NCBI GenBank assembly: GCA_035548175.1
Contig: DASZTO010000057.1
Span: 1-64,000 of the forward strand
Reading direction: 5' to 3'
DNA: 64,000 nt
From: CALCHA01 sp035548175
GTDB lineage: Bacteria; Planctomycetota; Phycisphaerae; WQYP01
Shown: in pieces, positions 32,630 to 41,356 of the stretch
Numbering within the stretch: position 1 is the stretch's first letter
Layout of the letters: every line of letters begins with the position of its first letter
Program-made: the position numbers and the translations under genes
Notes under the pieces: generated by a model
Told to the model about the DNA's origin: nothing
Database searches by the model: none
Seen by the model: the letters and a program-made list of their open reading frames with translations, nothing else

Positions 32630-33337
32630 TCAAATTGCCAGCTCCTGAAGGCGGTAGCCAATGCCGGGTTCCGTGAGCAGGTAGCGCGGTTGGGTGGGAT
32701 CGGGCTCCAGTTTCTGGCGCAGCTGGTTCATGTAGACGCGCAGGTAGTGCAGCTCCTGGTTGGCGTCGGGACCCCAGACTTCCCTCAGCAGGTCGCGGTG
32801 CGTCAGCACGCAGCCGGCATTATGGATAAGCGTGACCAGGAGCTTGTATTCCGTCGGCGTAAGGTGCACTTCCTTGCCGGATACCGTGACAAGGCGGCGG
32901 GCGAGGTCGACGTGCAGCTCGCCGGTGGAAAACGTGGCGGCGGGAGAGGCGGTGTTGGCGGCCATCTCGCGGCGCCGCAGCGCGGCGCGGAGGCGGGCCA
33001 GGAGCTCGCCGATGGCGAACGGCTTGGTGAGATAATCGTCGGCGCCGGCGTCGAGGGCCTGCACCTTGTCCTGCTCCTTCCCACGAGCGGACACGACGAT
33101 GATGGGCGTTTTGGACCACTCGCGCAGCTGGCGGGTGAGCGCGACGCCGTCCGCGTCCGGCAGGCCGAGGTCCAGAATAATCAGGTCGGGGGTGTACAGG
33201 GCGGCAACCGACAAGCCTTCCTTGGCGGTGAGCGCTTCATGGACGCGATAGTCTTGGGCCGTCAGGGCGGCGCGCAGGAACTTGCGGATCGCGGAGTCGT
33301 CTTCGATGACCAGCACGGAGGGGCCGGGATCGCTCAT
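32630..33337 (-). CDS. kdpE: Response regulator KdpE
   Basis: 235 aa. The receiver domain has the acidic pair EDD (12-14), phospho-acceptor Asp56 in LIILDLGLPD, and the conserved Lys in YLTKPF. A winged-helix OmpR/PhoB DNA-binding domain follows (LTPTEYKLLVTLIHNAGCVLTHRDLL, LRVYMNQLRQKLEPDP, PGIGYRL). It is phosphorylated by KdpD and activates the kdp operon under potassium limitation. Its start overlaps the kdpD stop (ATGA, 33334-33337). It is the last gene of the cluster. Confidence 0.95.
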   Translation of the reverse strand: MSDPGPSVLVIEDDSAIRKFLRAALTAQDYRVHEALTAKEGLSVAALYTPDLIILDLGLPDADGVALTRQLREWSKTPIIVVSARGKEQDKVQALDAGADDYLTKPFAIGELLARLRAALRRREMAANTASPAATFSTGELHVDLARRLVTVSGKEVHLTPTEYKLLVTLIHNAGCVLTHRDLLREVWGPDANQELHYLRVYMNQLRQKLEPDPTQPRYLLTEPGIGYRLQELAI

Positions 33338-36066
33338 GCGGGACCTTTCGGACCGGGGTCTGCCAGGCGCGGCGTTTTGGCGGCCGGTAGATTGATTGTA
33401 AACGCCGCGCCGCCGTCCGCACGGTTGGCGGCGCTGATCGTGCCCTGGTGCAGGTTGACGAGCTGCCGGCAGATGGCCAGCCCCAGACCCACGCCGCGGT
33501 GCGTGGCCGACGCGGGGGAACGGTAGAACTTCTGGAACACACGGTCGGGATCGTCGGCGGGGAGGCCGGGGCCGCGATCGCCAAAGATGATCTCGACGCG
33601 CTCGCCGTGGGAGTCGCTCGTGCGGCGGGCGACGATGTCGATTGGCGAGCCGGGCGGCGTGTATTGCAGCGCGTTTTCCAGCAGGTTCAGAAACACTTGC
33701 TCAATCAATGGCCCATCGGCGCTGATGAAGGGCAGGTCCGGCGGAAACGCGGTATGCAGCGGACGGCCCGCAAGCCGGGTCCGCAGGCGCGCGACGGCGG
33801 CGCCGACCAGCTCATCGATCGCGTAGGGCTCGGGCTTGATGGCCACCGCCCCGGACTCCAGACGCGTGATGTCCAGCAGGTTTGTGATGAGCCGATCCAT
33901 ATGGCCGGCCTCATCGGCAGTCGCCTGCAGCAGTTCGCGACGCGTGGCGGCGGGCAGGGCGTCGCCGGACTCCAGCAGCGTTGAGACCGACCCGGTGATC
34001 GCCGCCAGCGGGGTGCGAAGGTCGTGCGAGACGCCGGAAAGCAGCGTGTTGCGGATGAACTCCGCCTCGACGCGCTCCCACGCATGGCGGGCCGTGTCGG
34101 CGAGCTGCGCCCGATGGAGCGCTATGGCGGTCGCGTTGGCGAACGCTTCCAGAAGATGCAGGCGGTCCGGGTCGGCGAACGCCGTGAGGGTCGGACCGAC
34201 GACCGCGAGGACGCCCAGGACGCCGGCAGGTCCCCGGAGAGGAACGTACAGGCCCGCGGCCGCGGGGAGGGTGTCGGTGGTGGCCCCGGCGTTCTGGTTG
34301 TGCTCGAAGGCCCAGCGCGCGACGCTCAGCTCCTTGTCATCCTCCAAAAACAGGTTGCCCGCTCGCACAGCGGTTCCCAGGTCCCCGGAAGCCATGGGCA
34401 GCAGCACGGCGGCATGGCACTCGAACACGCCTGCTATGTGCTGAACGGCGCCTTCGAGCAGCGGAGTCTTGTCCTGGATCGAGGCGAGGTCGCGCGTGAG
34501 TTCCAGCAGGGCGGCGGTGCGGCGCTCCCGGCGCCGCGCAATTTCCGTGCGCTGCTGAAGGCGGTCGGTCAGCGTGCTGATCACCACCGCCGTGGCGAAC
34601 ATCACCGCGAATGTCAGCAGGTACTGGGCATCGGAAACCGCGAACGAAAAATAGGGCGGCACCACCGTGAAATCGAAGGCCAGCACCGCCAGCGCTGACG
34701 CGAGCACCGCCGGGCCACGGCCGAGGCGCAGGGCGACCAGCAGCACGCCGACAAGGTCGAGCATGAGGACATTGGCGTTGCTGAAATGAACGCCGGCGCC
34801 GCTGGCGTGGTAAATCAGCGCGCCCAGAAGGCTGGTCGCCGCAACAACGCTGGCGGCGGCCAGGTAACGAGCCCGGCTAAAAGCGCCAGCCGCTCGGCCT
34901 CGCGCGGGCGAATGCGGTGCGGACGTTTCCTCGCGCACAACCAGAATCTCGATCCGGCCCGACTGCCGAATAAGATCATCGACGAGGCCATGGCGAAACA
35001 GCTCCCGCCACCGCGGGCGGTCGGGCTTGCCCGTGATGATGCGGGCCACATTGTGCGTGCGCGCGTAGGCGATCAGCTCGCTCGCCGGCCGCGTGCCGGT
35101 CAGGGTGACGGCTTTTCCCCCAAGCGACTCCGCCAGGCGAAGAGCGGCGGTGACACGATCGCGGGCCTCCGCGGAAAGGGTTGCGGCGGCGGGGGTTTCC
35201 ACGTACACCGCGAACCATTCCGCCTTGATGCTCGCGGCCATGCGGCGGGCGGCGCGGACCAGGCGCCCCGCAAAGGGGCTCGGTCCGACGCACACGAGCA
35301 GGCGGTCGGAGGCCGGCCAGGAAACCGTGGCGCCCTGGGCCTTCTGAAAAGTGGCCATCTGGGCGTCAACGCGCTCGGCGGTGCGGCGGAGCGCCAGCTC
35401 GCGCAGTGCCGAGAGGTTCCCCTTGTTGAAAAATCCCTTCGTGAGCCGGTCCACATCGTGCTGCTTGTATATGCGGCCCTCGGCCATCCGCTCGATAAGC
35501 TTTTCCGGCGGCAGGTCGATCAGCTGCACCTCGTCCGCCTGTTCAACCACCCAGTCGGGAAGCGTTTCGCGCACGGTGATGCCGCTGATGTGTTCGACAA
35601 TGTCCGCCGCGCTCTCGAGATGCTGCACGTTGAGCGTGGTATAGACGCTGATGCCGGCGTCAAGAAGTTCGAGGATGTCCTGATAACGCTTCGGGTGGCG
35701 AAGGCCTGGGGCATTCGTGTGGGCCAGTTCGTCCACGCAGATCAGGGCGGGCTTGCGGGCGAGGGCGGCATCAAGATCGAACTCCTTGAGCGTCGCGCCC
35801 TTGTAGGCAACCATCTTGTAAGGCAGGAGATCGAGTCCCAGGAGAAGCGCTTCGGTATCCGGGCGAATGTGGGGCTCGGCATAGCCGATCAGCACGTCAA
35901 CCCCTTCCGTCGCACGCTTCCGCGCCTCTTCCAGCATGGCGTAGGTCTTGCCAACCCCCGCGGCGGCGCCGAAAAATATCTTCAGGCGGCCGCGGCCGGC
36001 GCGCGCGTCGGCCGCGCTTACCGTGGCGAGGAGGGCATCGGGATTGGGCCGCGTGGCCGTGGACAT
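33334..36066 (-). CDS. kdpD: Potassium sensor histidine kinase KdpD
   Basis: 910 aa, full length. The N-terminal KdpD domain has a P-loop GAAAGVGKT (33-41) and the VDELAHTNAPG segment. A USP-like domain follows, then four transmembrane helices (~400-500), a GAF-like region, the H-box SGVSHDLRTPLAAITGS with His681, and an ATPase domain with N-, G1- and G2-boxes (LLENALQYTPPG, FGDRGPGLP, GVGLGLAI). It senses potassium or turgor and phosphorylates KdpE. It lies 18 nt after kdpC and overlaps kdpE. Confidence 0.95.
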   Translation of the reverse strand: MSTATRPNPDALLATVSAADARAGRGRLKIFFGAAAGVGKTYAMLEEARKRATEGVDVLIGYAEPHIRPDTEALLLGLDLLPYKMVAYKGATLKEFDLDAALARKPALICVDELAHTNAPGLRHPKRYQDILELLDAGISVYTTLNVQHLESAADIVEHISGITVRETLPDWVVEQADEVQLIDLPPEKLIERMAEGRIYKQHDVDRLTKGFFNKGNLSALRELALRRTAERVDAQMATFQKAQGATVSWPASDRLLVCVGPSPFAGRLVRAARRMAASIKAEWFAVYVETPAAATLSAEARDRVTAALRLAESLGGKAVTLTGTRPASELIAYARTHNVARIITGKPDRPRWRELFRHGLVDDLIRQSGRIEILVVREETSAPHSPARGRAAGAFSRARYLAAASVVAATSLLGALIYHASGAGVHFSNANVLMLDLVGVLLVALRLGRGPAVLASALAVLAFDFTVVPPYFSFAVSDAQYLLTFAVMFATAVVISTLTDRLQQRTEIARRRERRTAALLELTRDLASIQDKTPLLEGAVQHIAGVFECHAAVLLPMASGDLGTAVRAGNLFLEDDKELSVARWAFEHNQNAGATTDTLPAAAGLYVPLRGPAGVLGVLAVVGPTLTAFADPDRLHLLEAFANATAIALHRAQLADTARHAWERVEAEFIRNTLLSGVSHDLRTPLAAITGSVSTLLESGDALPAATRRELLQATADEAGHMDRLITNLLDITRLESGAVAIKPEPYAIDELVGAAVARLRTRLAGRPLHTAFPPDLPFISADGPLIEQVFLNLLENALQYTPPGSPIDIVARRTSDSHGERVEIIFGDRGPGLPADDPDRVFQKFYRSPASATHRGVGLGLAICRQLVNLHQGTISAANRADGGAAFTINLPAAKTPRLADPGPKGPA

Positions 36067-36084
36067 AGGCGCTCCGGTCAGCGG

Positions 36085-36771
36085 TCATCGACGCATGCTA
36101 CCCGTGGACGGCGCTGCCACCGGGTATTGTCGGTCGAGGGCCAGATTCAACTCAAGGACATTGACCACCGGCTCGCCCAGAACGCCCAGGGAACGCCCGC
36201 GCGTGTGGGCGACTATCAGCGTTTGCAGGGCTTGCGGTGTGACATTCCGGGCCTTCGCCACACGCTCGATTTGCCACGTCGCTGCGGCGATCGACTCGTG
36301 AGGATCGAGGCCGGATCCTGAGGCCGTCACCAGGTCGATCGGCAGCGGTGCGCTGTTGCCCGGGTCAGCGGCGCGAAGGGCGTCTGCACGCGCTTTGACG
36401 ACATCCGCGAAGGCCTGCCCGGCGGGCGACAGATTCGATCCGCCCGACCCCGTGCCCTTGTCGGCATTGAACGACGTATACGGAACGGGGCCGGTCGCCG
36501 AAGGTCGCGGCCAGAAGTATTCGGGTCTGTCGAAGTCCTGTCCGATGAGCTCCGAGCCGGCGGCGGCCTTGAGATCGCTGGTGGGCCGGCCGTTTTTGTC
36601 GATCAGCGATCCATTGGCCCGCCAGGGAAACAACACCTGCGCCGCACCCGTGATCGCCAGCGGATAGATGATGCCCGTAAGCAACGTCAGCAGCAGGAAC
36701 ACCGCAATGCTCGCCCGCAGTTGCGCCAGCGCGCCGCCCCGGGCGGGTGTCACAGCAGAAGTCGTGTTCAT
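36085..36771 (-). CDS. kdpC: Potassium-transporting ATPase subunit C
   Basis: 228 aa from the ATG at 36771 (MNTTSAVTPARG), which has AAGGA upstream. A TTG at 36792 is also open. One membrane helix (SIAVFLLLTLLTGIIYPLAITG) is followed by the periplasmic domain with IGQDFDRPEYFWPRPSATG and SGSGLDPHESIAAATWQIERVAKARN. KdpC stabilises the KdpFABC complex. It sits between kdpB and kdpD. Confidence 0.93.
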   Translation of the reverse strand: MNTTSAVTPARGGALAQLRASIAVFLLLTLLTGIIYPLAITGAAQVLFPWRANGSLIDKNGRPTSDLKAAAGSELIGQDFDRPEYFWPRPSATGPVPYTSFNADKGTGSGGSNLSPAGQAFADVVKARADALRAADPGNSAPLPIDLVTASGSGLDPHESIAAATWQIERVAKARNVTPQALQTLIVAHTRGRSLGVLGEPVVNVLELNLALDRQYPVAAPSTGSMRR

Positions 36772-36804
36772 GACGCACATCCTTGTATTCAAGATTCCCG
36801 GCGT

Positions 36805-38883
36805 TTACGCCACGTGAACCAGATTCAGCAAAACGTCTATAAGCTTGATGCCCACGAACGGCACCAGCAGGCCGCCGACGCCGTAGATCAGCAGGTTCCG
36901 CCGCAGCAGCATGGCCGCCGGCAGCGGCCGATACTTCACGCCCCGCAGCGCCAGCGGAATCAGGCAGATGATGATCAGCGCGTTGAAGATCACCGCCGAC
37001 AGAATCGCGGTACGCGGATTCAGCCCCATCACGTTCAACCGCGCCAGCTCGGGATAGGTCCCCAGGAAAATCGCCGGAATGATGGCAAAGTACTTCGAGA
37101 CGTCGTTGGCCACGGAGAACGTGGTCAGCGCCCCCCGCGTCATCAGCAATTGCTTCCCCGTCTCCACCACCTCGATCAGCTTCGTGGGATTTGAATCCAG
37201 ATCGACCATGTTGCCGGCTTCCTTCGCCGCCTGCGTGCCCGTGTTCATCGCCACAGCGACGTCCGCCTGCGCCAGCGCCGGCGCATCGTTCGTCCCGTCG
37301 CCGGTCATCGCCACCAGCCGCCCGCCGCCCTGGTAATCGCGAATCAGCTTCAGCTTCGTCTCCGGCGTCGCCTGCGCCAGAAAGTCATCCACCCCCGCCT
37401 CCGCGGCGATCGCGGCGGCCGTCAGCGGATTGTCCCCCGTGATCATCACCGTCTTGATGCCCATGTGCCGCAGCTCTGAAAACCGCTCCCGAATCCCGCC
37501 CTTCACAATGTCCTTGAGTTCGATCGTCCCCAGCACCCGTGGCATCTGGCCATTTTTCTCCGCCACCACCAGCGGCGTGCCTCCCTGCTTGGCGATCGAC
37601 TCCACCGTGCTTTTCACCCCCGCCGGAAACGTGCCGCCATGATCGCTCACGTACGCCTCGATGGCCGACGCCGCCCCCTTGCGAATCTCGTGGCCCCGCA
37701 GATTCACGCCCGACATCCGCGTCTGGGCCGTAAAAGGCACAAAATGCGCATCCAGCTCGTGCACGTGCCGCTCGCGTATGGCGTACTTCTCCTTGGCCAG
37801 CACCACGACCGATCGGCCCTCCGGCGTTTCATCCGACAGGCTCGACAGCTGCGCCGCGTCCGCCACCGCTTCCGCCGATATCCCTTCCGCCGGGTGAAAC
37901 GCCACCGCCTGCCGGTTGCCCAGGGTGATCGTCCCGGTCTTGTCCAGCAGCAGCACGTCCACGTCGCCGGCCGCTTCCACCGCCCGGCCCGACATCGCGA
38001 TCACGTTCTTCTGGATCATCCGATCCATCCCCGCAATGCCGATCGCCGACAGCAGCCCGCCGATCGTCGTGGGGATCAGACACACAAGCAGCGCCACCAG
38101 CGCCGTCACCGTCACCGGCGTCCCCTTGCCCGCGGCGTTGACCGCATAGATCGAGAAAGGCAGCAGCGTCACCGTCGCCAGCAGAAAGATGATGGTCATC
38201 GACGCCAGCAGAATGTTCAGCGCGATTTCGTTGGGCGTCTTCTGCCGCTTGGCGCCTTCAACCATCGCGATCATCCGGTCCAGAAACGCCTCGCCCGGAT
38301 TCACCCCGATCCGGATGATCAGCCAGTCCGAGAGCACGTGCGTCCCGCCCGTCACCGACGACCGGTCCCCGCCCGATTCCCGGATGACCGGCGCGGACTC
38401 GCCCGTGATCGCCGATTCGTCCACGGAGGCCACCCCCTCCGCCACCTCGCCGTCCGCCGGAATCAGGTCCCCCGCCTCGCACAGCACGATGTCGCCCTTG
38501 CGCAGCGTCGCCGCCGACACGGAGGTCTGCCATGCGTCCAGCCTCGGCTCTTTGAGCTTCTTCGCCGGGGTGTCCTGCCGCGCCTTGCGCAGTGTGTCCG
38601 CCTGCGCCTTCCCGCGTCCCTCCGCCATCGCTTCGGCAAAGTTCGCGAACAGCACCGTGAACCACAGCCATAGCGTGATCCACAGAATCCACCCGCTCGG
38701 CGCTTCCCCATGGCCCAGCAACGCCTGCGCAAAAAGCACCGTCGTCAGAATGCTCCCGATGTACACCACGAACATCACCGGGTTGCGAATCTGCACGCGC
38801 GGATCAAGTTTCGCCAACGCATCCACCGCCGCTCGCTTGAGAATCGGCACGTGGAACAGAGAGTGACTCTTGGCAGATGCCAT
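36805..38883 (-). CDS. kdpB: Potassium-transporting P-type ATPase subunit B
   Basis: 692 aa. The phosphorylation motif DKTGTITLG carries Asp314. The actuator domain has the SAITGESAPVIRESGGDRSS region with TGES, and the hinge motif TGDGTNDAPALAQADV coordinates magnesium. Seven membrane helices. It hydrolyses ATP to drive K+ uptake through KdpA. It starts 24 nt after the small unknown ORF that separates it from kdpA. Confidence 0.96.
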   Translation of the reverse strand: MASAKSHSLFHVPILKRAAVDALAKLDPRVQIRNPVMFVVYIGSILTTVLFAQALLGHGEAPSGWILWITLWLWFTVLFANFAEAMAEGRGKAQADTLRKARQDTPAKKLKEPRLDAWQTSVSAATLRKGDIVLCEAGDLIPADGEVAEGVASVDESAITGESAPVIRESGGDRSSVTGGTHVLSDWLIIRIGVNPGEAFLDRMIAMVEGAKRQKTPNEIALNILLASMTIIFLLATVTLLPFSIYAVNAAGKGTPVTVTALVALLVCLIPTTIGGLLSAIGIAGMDRMIQKNVIAMSGRAVEAAGDVDVLLLDKTGTITLGNRQAVAFHPAEGISAEAVADAAQLSSLSDETPEGRSVVVLAKEKYAIRERHVHELDAHFVPFTAQTRMSGVNLRGHEIRKGAASAIEAYVSDHGGTFPAGVKSTVESIAKQGGTPLVVAEKNGQMPRVLGTIELKDIVKGGIRERFSELRHMGIKTVMITGDNPLTAAAIAAEAGVDDFLAQATPETKLKLIRDYQGGGRLVAMTGDGTNDAPALAQADVAVAMNTGTQAAKEAGNMVDLDSNPTKLIEVVETGKQLLMTRGALTTFSVANDVSKYFAIIPAIFLGTYPELARLNVMGLNPRTAILSAVIFNALIIICLIPLALRGVKYRPLPAAMLLRRNLLIYGVGGLLVPFVGIKLIDVLLNLVHVA

Positions 38884-38906
38884 GGAAAGCTCCTTCGAGC
38901 ACGGGG

Positions 38907-39188
38907 TTACCAGCCGCGGTCGCGCGTGTACCAGCAGTTTGCGTAGGCATGGCCGCGGTTAATGGCGCCGCCGTACTGCCGCCACGCCCGCCGGCCGCAC
39001 CGGAAAAGAACGCCCAGGCTGCCCGCCACCTGATGCAGCGCCTGCCGCAGATTCGGGTCCCGGTGAACCACGATGATCTCCTGCGCCGCGGCCCCGGGCG
39101 GCTCCTGCCCCAGCGCCCGCGCCGCCAGGTTGATCACCACGATCGGCGGCAGGCCCCGGAGTCTCTGAACGGTCGCAACGGGACGCAT
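38907..39188 (-). CDS. Unknown small protein inserted between kdpA and kdpB
   Basis: 93 aa from the ATG at 39188 (MRPVATVQRL), preceded by GAGAGGA; the frame opens from 39212, inside the kdpA end. The sequence has a hydrophobic strand PIVVINLAARAL, then a middle part with IIVVHRDPNLRQALHQVAGS, and an aromatic, basic C-terminus (GRRAWRQYGGA, ANCWYTRDRGW). It is not one of the Kdp subunits I know. Position and tight spacing argue that it is translated as part of the operon. There is no membrane helix or signal peptide. Confidence 0.6.
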   Translation of the reverse strand: MRPVATVQRLRGLPPIVVINLAARALGQEPPGAAAQEIIVVHRDPNLRQALHQVAGSLGVLFRCGRRAWRQYGGAINRGHAYANCWYTRDRGW

Positions 39189-39208
39189 AGACCACTTCCT
39201 CTCGGCCC

Positions 39209-41017
39209 TCAACGGCCGAACAACTGCAGGTGCTCCACCACCGGGCCCACCGCGAGCGCCGGCACAAATGTGAGCAACGCCACGATCAGCACCACCCCGA
39301 TCAACAATGTCACAAACAACGGCGTGTGCGTCGGCAACGTCCCCGCACCCGCCGGCACCACCTTCTTCCGCACCAGCGAGCCCGCGAGCGCAAGCGTGAA
39401 CACAATCGTCCAGAAGCGCCCAATCAGCATCGCCACGCCGCCCGAGCTGTTATAGAACGTCGTGTTCCCCGACAGACCCGCGAACGCCGACCCGTTGTTG
39501 TTCGTCGCCGACGCAAAGGCATACAGGATCTCCGAAAATCCGTGAGCGCCCGGATTGCTGATTCCCGCCAGCCCCGCCGGCAGCACCACTGCCGCCCCCG
39601 TCAGGATCAGCACCACCGCCGGCATAATCAGAATCAGCAGCGCCGCCATCTTCATCTCGTACGCCTCGATCTTCTTGCCCAGATACTCCGGCGTGCGCCC
39701 CACCATCAGCCCCGCGATGAACACCGCGATGATCGCCAGCACCAGCATCCCATAAAGCCCCGTCCCCGTGCCGCCCAGAACCACCTCCCCAAGCTCCATC
39801 ATCGCCATCGGAACCGCGCCCCCCAGCGGCATGAATGAATCGTGCATTGAATCCACCGCTCCACACGACGTCGCCGTCGTGCACGTCGCGAACAGCGCGC
39901 TCCGTGCCACGCCCAACCGTGCCTCCTTGCCCTCCATGTTGCCCCCGGGATTCACCTCCGTCGCCGCCTGATCCACATTCATTGCCGCCAGGTGCGGATT
40001 TGCCCCCGACTCCGCCCAATAGCACAAGCCGATGAATGCGGCCAGGATCACCAGCATCGCCGCAAGCACCGCCCACCCCTGCCGCGTGTCGCCCACCATC
40101 TTCCCAAACGTGTAGCAAAGCGCTGCCGCGATCACCGTCTGCGCCAGCACCTCCAGAAAATCCGTCAGTGCCGTTGGGTTCTCGAACGGATGCGCGCTGT
40201 TGGCGTTGAAAAAGCCGCCCCCGTTCGTGCCCAGATGTTTGATGGCGATCTGCGATGCCGCCGGGCCCATCGGCAATGTCTGCGTCGTCACCGCCACCGT
40301 TTCGCTGATCGCATGGCCCCCGGCATCCACCACCGTATGCCCGGCCGCATCGAGCTTGGGCTGCGTGTAGCTCGTTCCCTGCACCAGCGGCACAGTCTTG
40401 TATGGTGAGAAATTCTGCAGCACCCCCTGCGACACCAGCGCCAGCGCGAACACGACCGACAGCGGCAGCAGGATATACAGCGTGCAGCGCGTCACATCGA
40501 CCCAGAAATTCCCGAGCGTCGCTCCGCTCTTTCGCGCCAGCCCCCGGATCAGCGCGATCAGCACCGCAATGCCCGTGGCGGCCGAGAAAAAATTGTGGAT
40601 CGTCAGCCCCAGCATCTGCGTGAGGTACGACATCGTCGTTTCGCCCCCATAATTCTGCCAGTTCGTGTTGGTCGTGAAGCTGGCGGCGGTGTTGAACGCA
40701 AGCCCCGGCTCGACTCCGCTCATTCCCTGCGGGTTGGCAGGAAGAATGCCTTGCAGCCGTTCGACGCCATAGGTGAACACCAGGCCCACCAGACTCAAAA
40801 GCAGAACGGCGCCCGCATACGTCTGCCAGCGCATTTCCGACGCCGCATCAACGCCCGCCACGCGATAGATGCTTCGCTCAATGGGCCCCAGCAACCGGTC
40901 CAGCCCGAAGAGCCCCTGGCCTTCAAACACGCGCGCCATGTACGTCCCCAGCGGCTTGACCAGTGCCAGCAGAACCCCCACATACAGCAGAACTTGAAAC
41001 CATCCCAGCGCGGTCAT
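39209..41017 (-). CDS. kdpA: Potassium-transporting ATPase subunit A
   Basis: 602 aa, ten or more membrane helices. The selectivity-filter-type segments are visible: NTAASFTTNTNWQNYGGET, GTNGGGFFNANSAHPFENP, TSCGAVDSMHDSFMPLGG and TNNNGSAFAGLSGNTTFYN. KdpA forms the high-affinity K+ channel of KdpFABC. Its ATG overlaps the kdpF stop (41014-41017). Confidence 0.96.
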   Translation of the reverse strand: MTALGWFQVLLYVGVLLALVKPLGTYMARVFEGQGLFGLDRLLGPIERSIYRVAGVDAASEMRWQTYAGAVLLLSLVGLVFTYGVERLQGILPANPQGMSGVEPGLAFNTAASFTTNTNWQNYGGETTMSYLTQMLGLTIHNFFSAATGIAVLIALIRGLARKSGATLGNFWVDVTRCTLYILLPLSVVFALALVSQGVLQNFSPYKTVPLVQGTSYTQPKLDAAGHTVVDAGGHAISETVAVTTQTLPMGPAASQIAIKHLGTNGGGFFNANSAHPFENPTALTDFLEVLAQTVIAAALCYTFGKMVGDTRQGWAVLAAMLVILAAFIGLCYWAESGANPHLAAMNVDQAATEVNPGGNMEGKEARLGVARSALFATCTTATSCGAVDSMHDSFMPLGGAVPMAMMELGEVVLGGTGTGLYGMLVLAIIAVFIAGLMVGRTPEYLGKKIEAYEMKMAALLILIMPAVVLILTGAAVVLPAGLAGISNPGAHGFSEILYAFASATNNNGSAFAGLSGNTTFYNSSGGVAMLIGRFWTIVFTLALAGSLVRKKVVPAGAGTLPTHTPLFVTLLIGVVLIVALLTFVPALAVGPVVEHLQLFGR

Positions 41018-41106
41018 GAGAACTTCTCCGGGAAAAGTAGCGCGGCAAAGAGATACCCAAGCATGGCCAGCGCGAGCAGGCCGCCGATCCAGTAAAGCGG
41101 GGTCAT
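41014..41106 (-). CDS. kdpF: Potassium-transporting ATPase subunit F
   Basis: 30 aa, MTPLYWIGGLLALAMLGYLF then AALLFPEKFS, a single membrane helix with the C-terminal PEKF motif of KdpF. GGGAGG precedes the ATG. Its start overlaps the stop of the mini-ORF upstream (ATGA) and its stop overlaps kdpA. KdpF is a stabilising peptide of the Kdp pump. Confidence 0.88.
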   Translation of the reverse strand: MTPLYWIGGLLALAMLGYLFAALLFPEKFS

Positions 41107-41195
41107 GCGCCGCCTCCCAGCTTTTCGCACAGCCGCTGAAGCAGCCACGATGAGCCGAAAAAGGCGATGGTGATCAGGAGGTAGACCACGTCCAT
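41103..41195 (-). CDS. 30-residue membrane mini-protein heading the kdp operon
   Basis: MDVVYLLITIAFFGSSWLLQ then RLCEKLGGGA, 30 aa, too short for usual gene callers. It has a GGAGG ribosome site four to five bases before its ATG and a single membrane helix ending in a charged RLCEKL. Its stop overlaps the kdpF start (ATGA), so it is the first gene of a translationally coupled chain. It resembles KdpF in size but lacks PEKF. It may be a further small subunit or a leader peptide. Confidence 0.65.
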   Translation of the reverse strand: MDVVYLLITIAFFGSSWLLQRLCEKLGGGA

Positions 41196-41322
41196 AGAGC
41201 CTCCGAATGAACACGGGCGACGAGTTCATTCTGAGGCGCGATCGCGACAATTGGTAATCAAATGTCCGTCAAAAACATGCGGCTGGAGATCAAGAAAACA
41301 TCAAGACGCCGCCAGGCGCAAA

Positions 41323-41340
41323 GAGTCAACAAAATGACTC
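41323..41340. promoter_or_regulatory. 6-bp inverted repeat between the GH43 gene and the kdp operon
   Basis: GAGTCA-ACAAAA-TGACTC, a perfect inverted repeat 17 nt past the GH43 stop (41357) and ~128 nt before the first kdp mini-ORF. It could be a weak GH43 terminator or a regulator site for kdp. A 10-bp palindrome CGCGATCGCG at 41238-41247 also lies in this 161-nt gap. No clear KdpE box was recognised. Confidence 0.3.
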
Positions 41341-41356
41341 GCCGCCCCGCCGCGCG

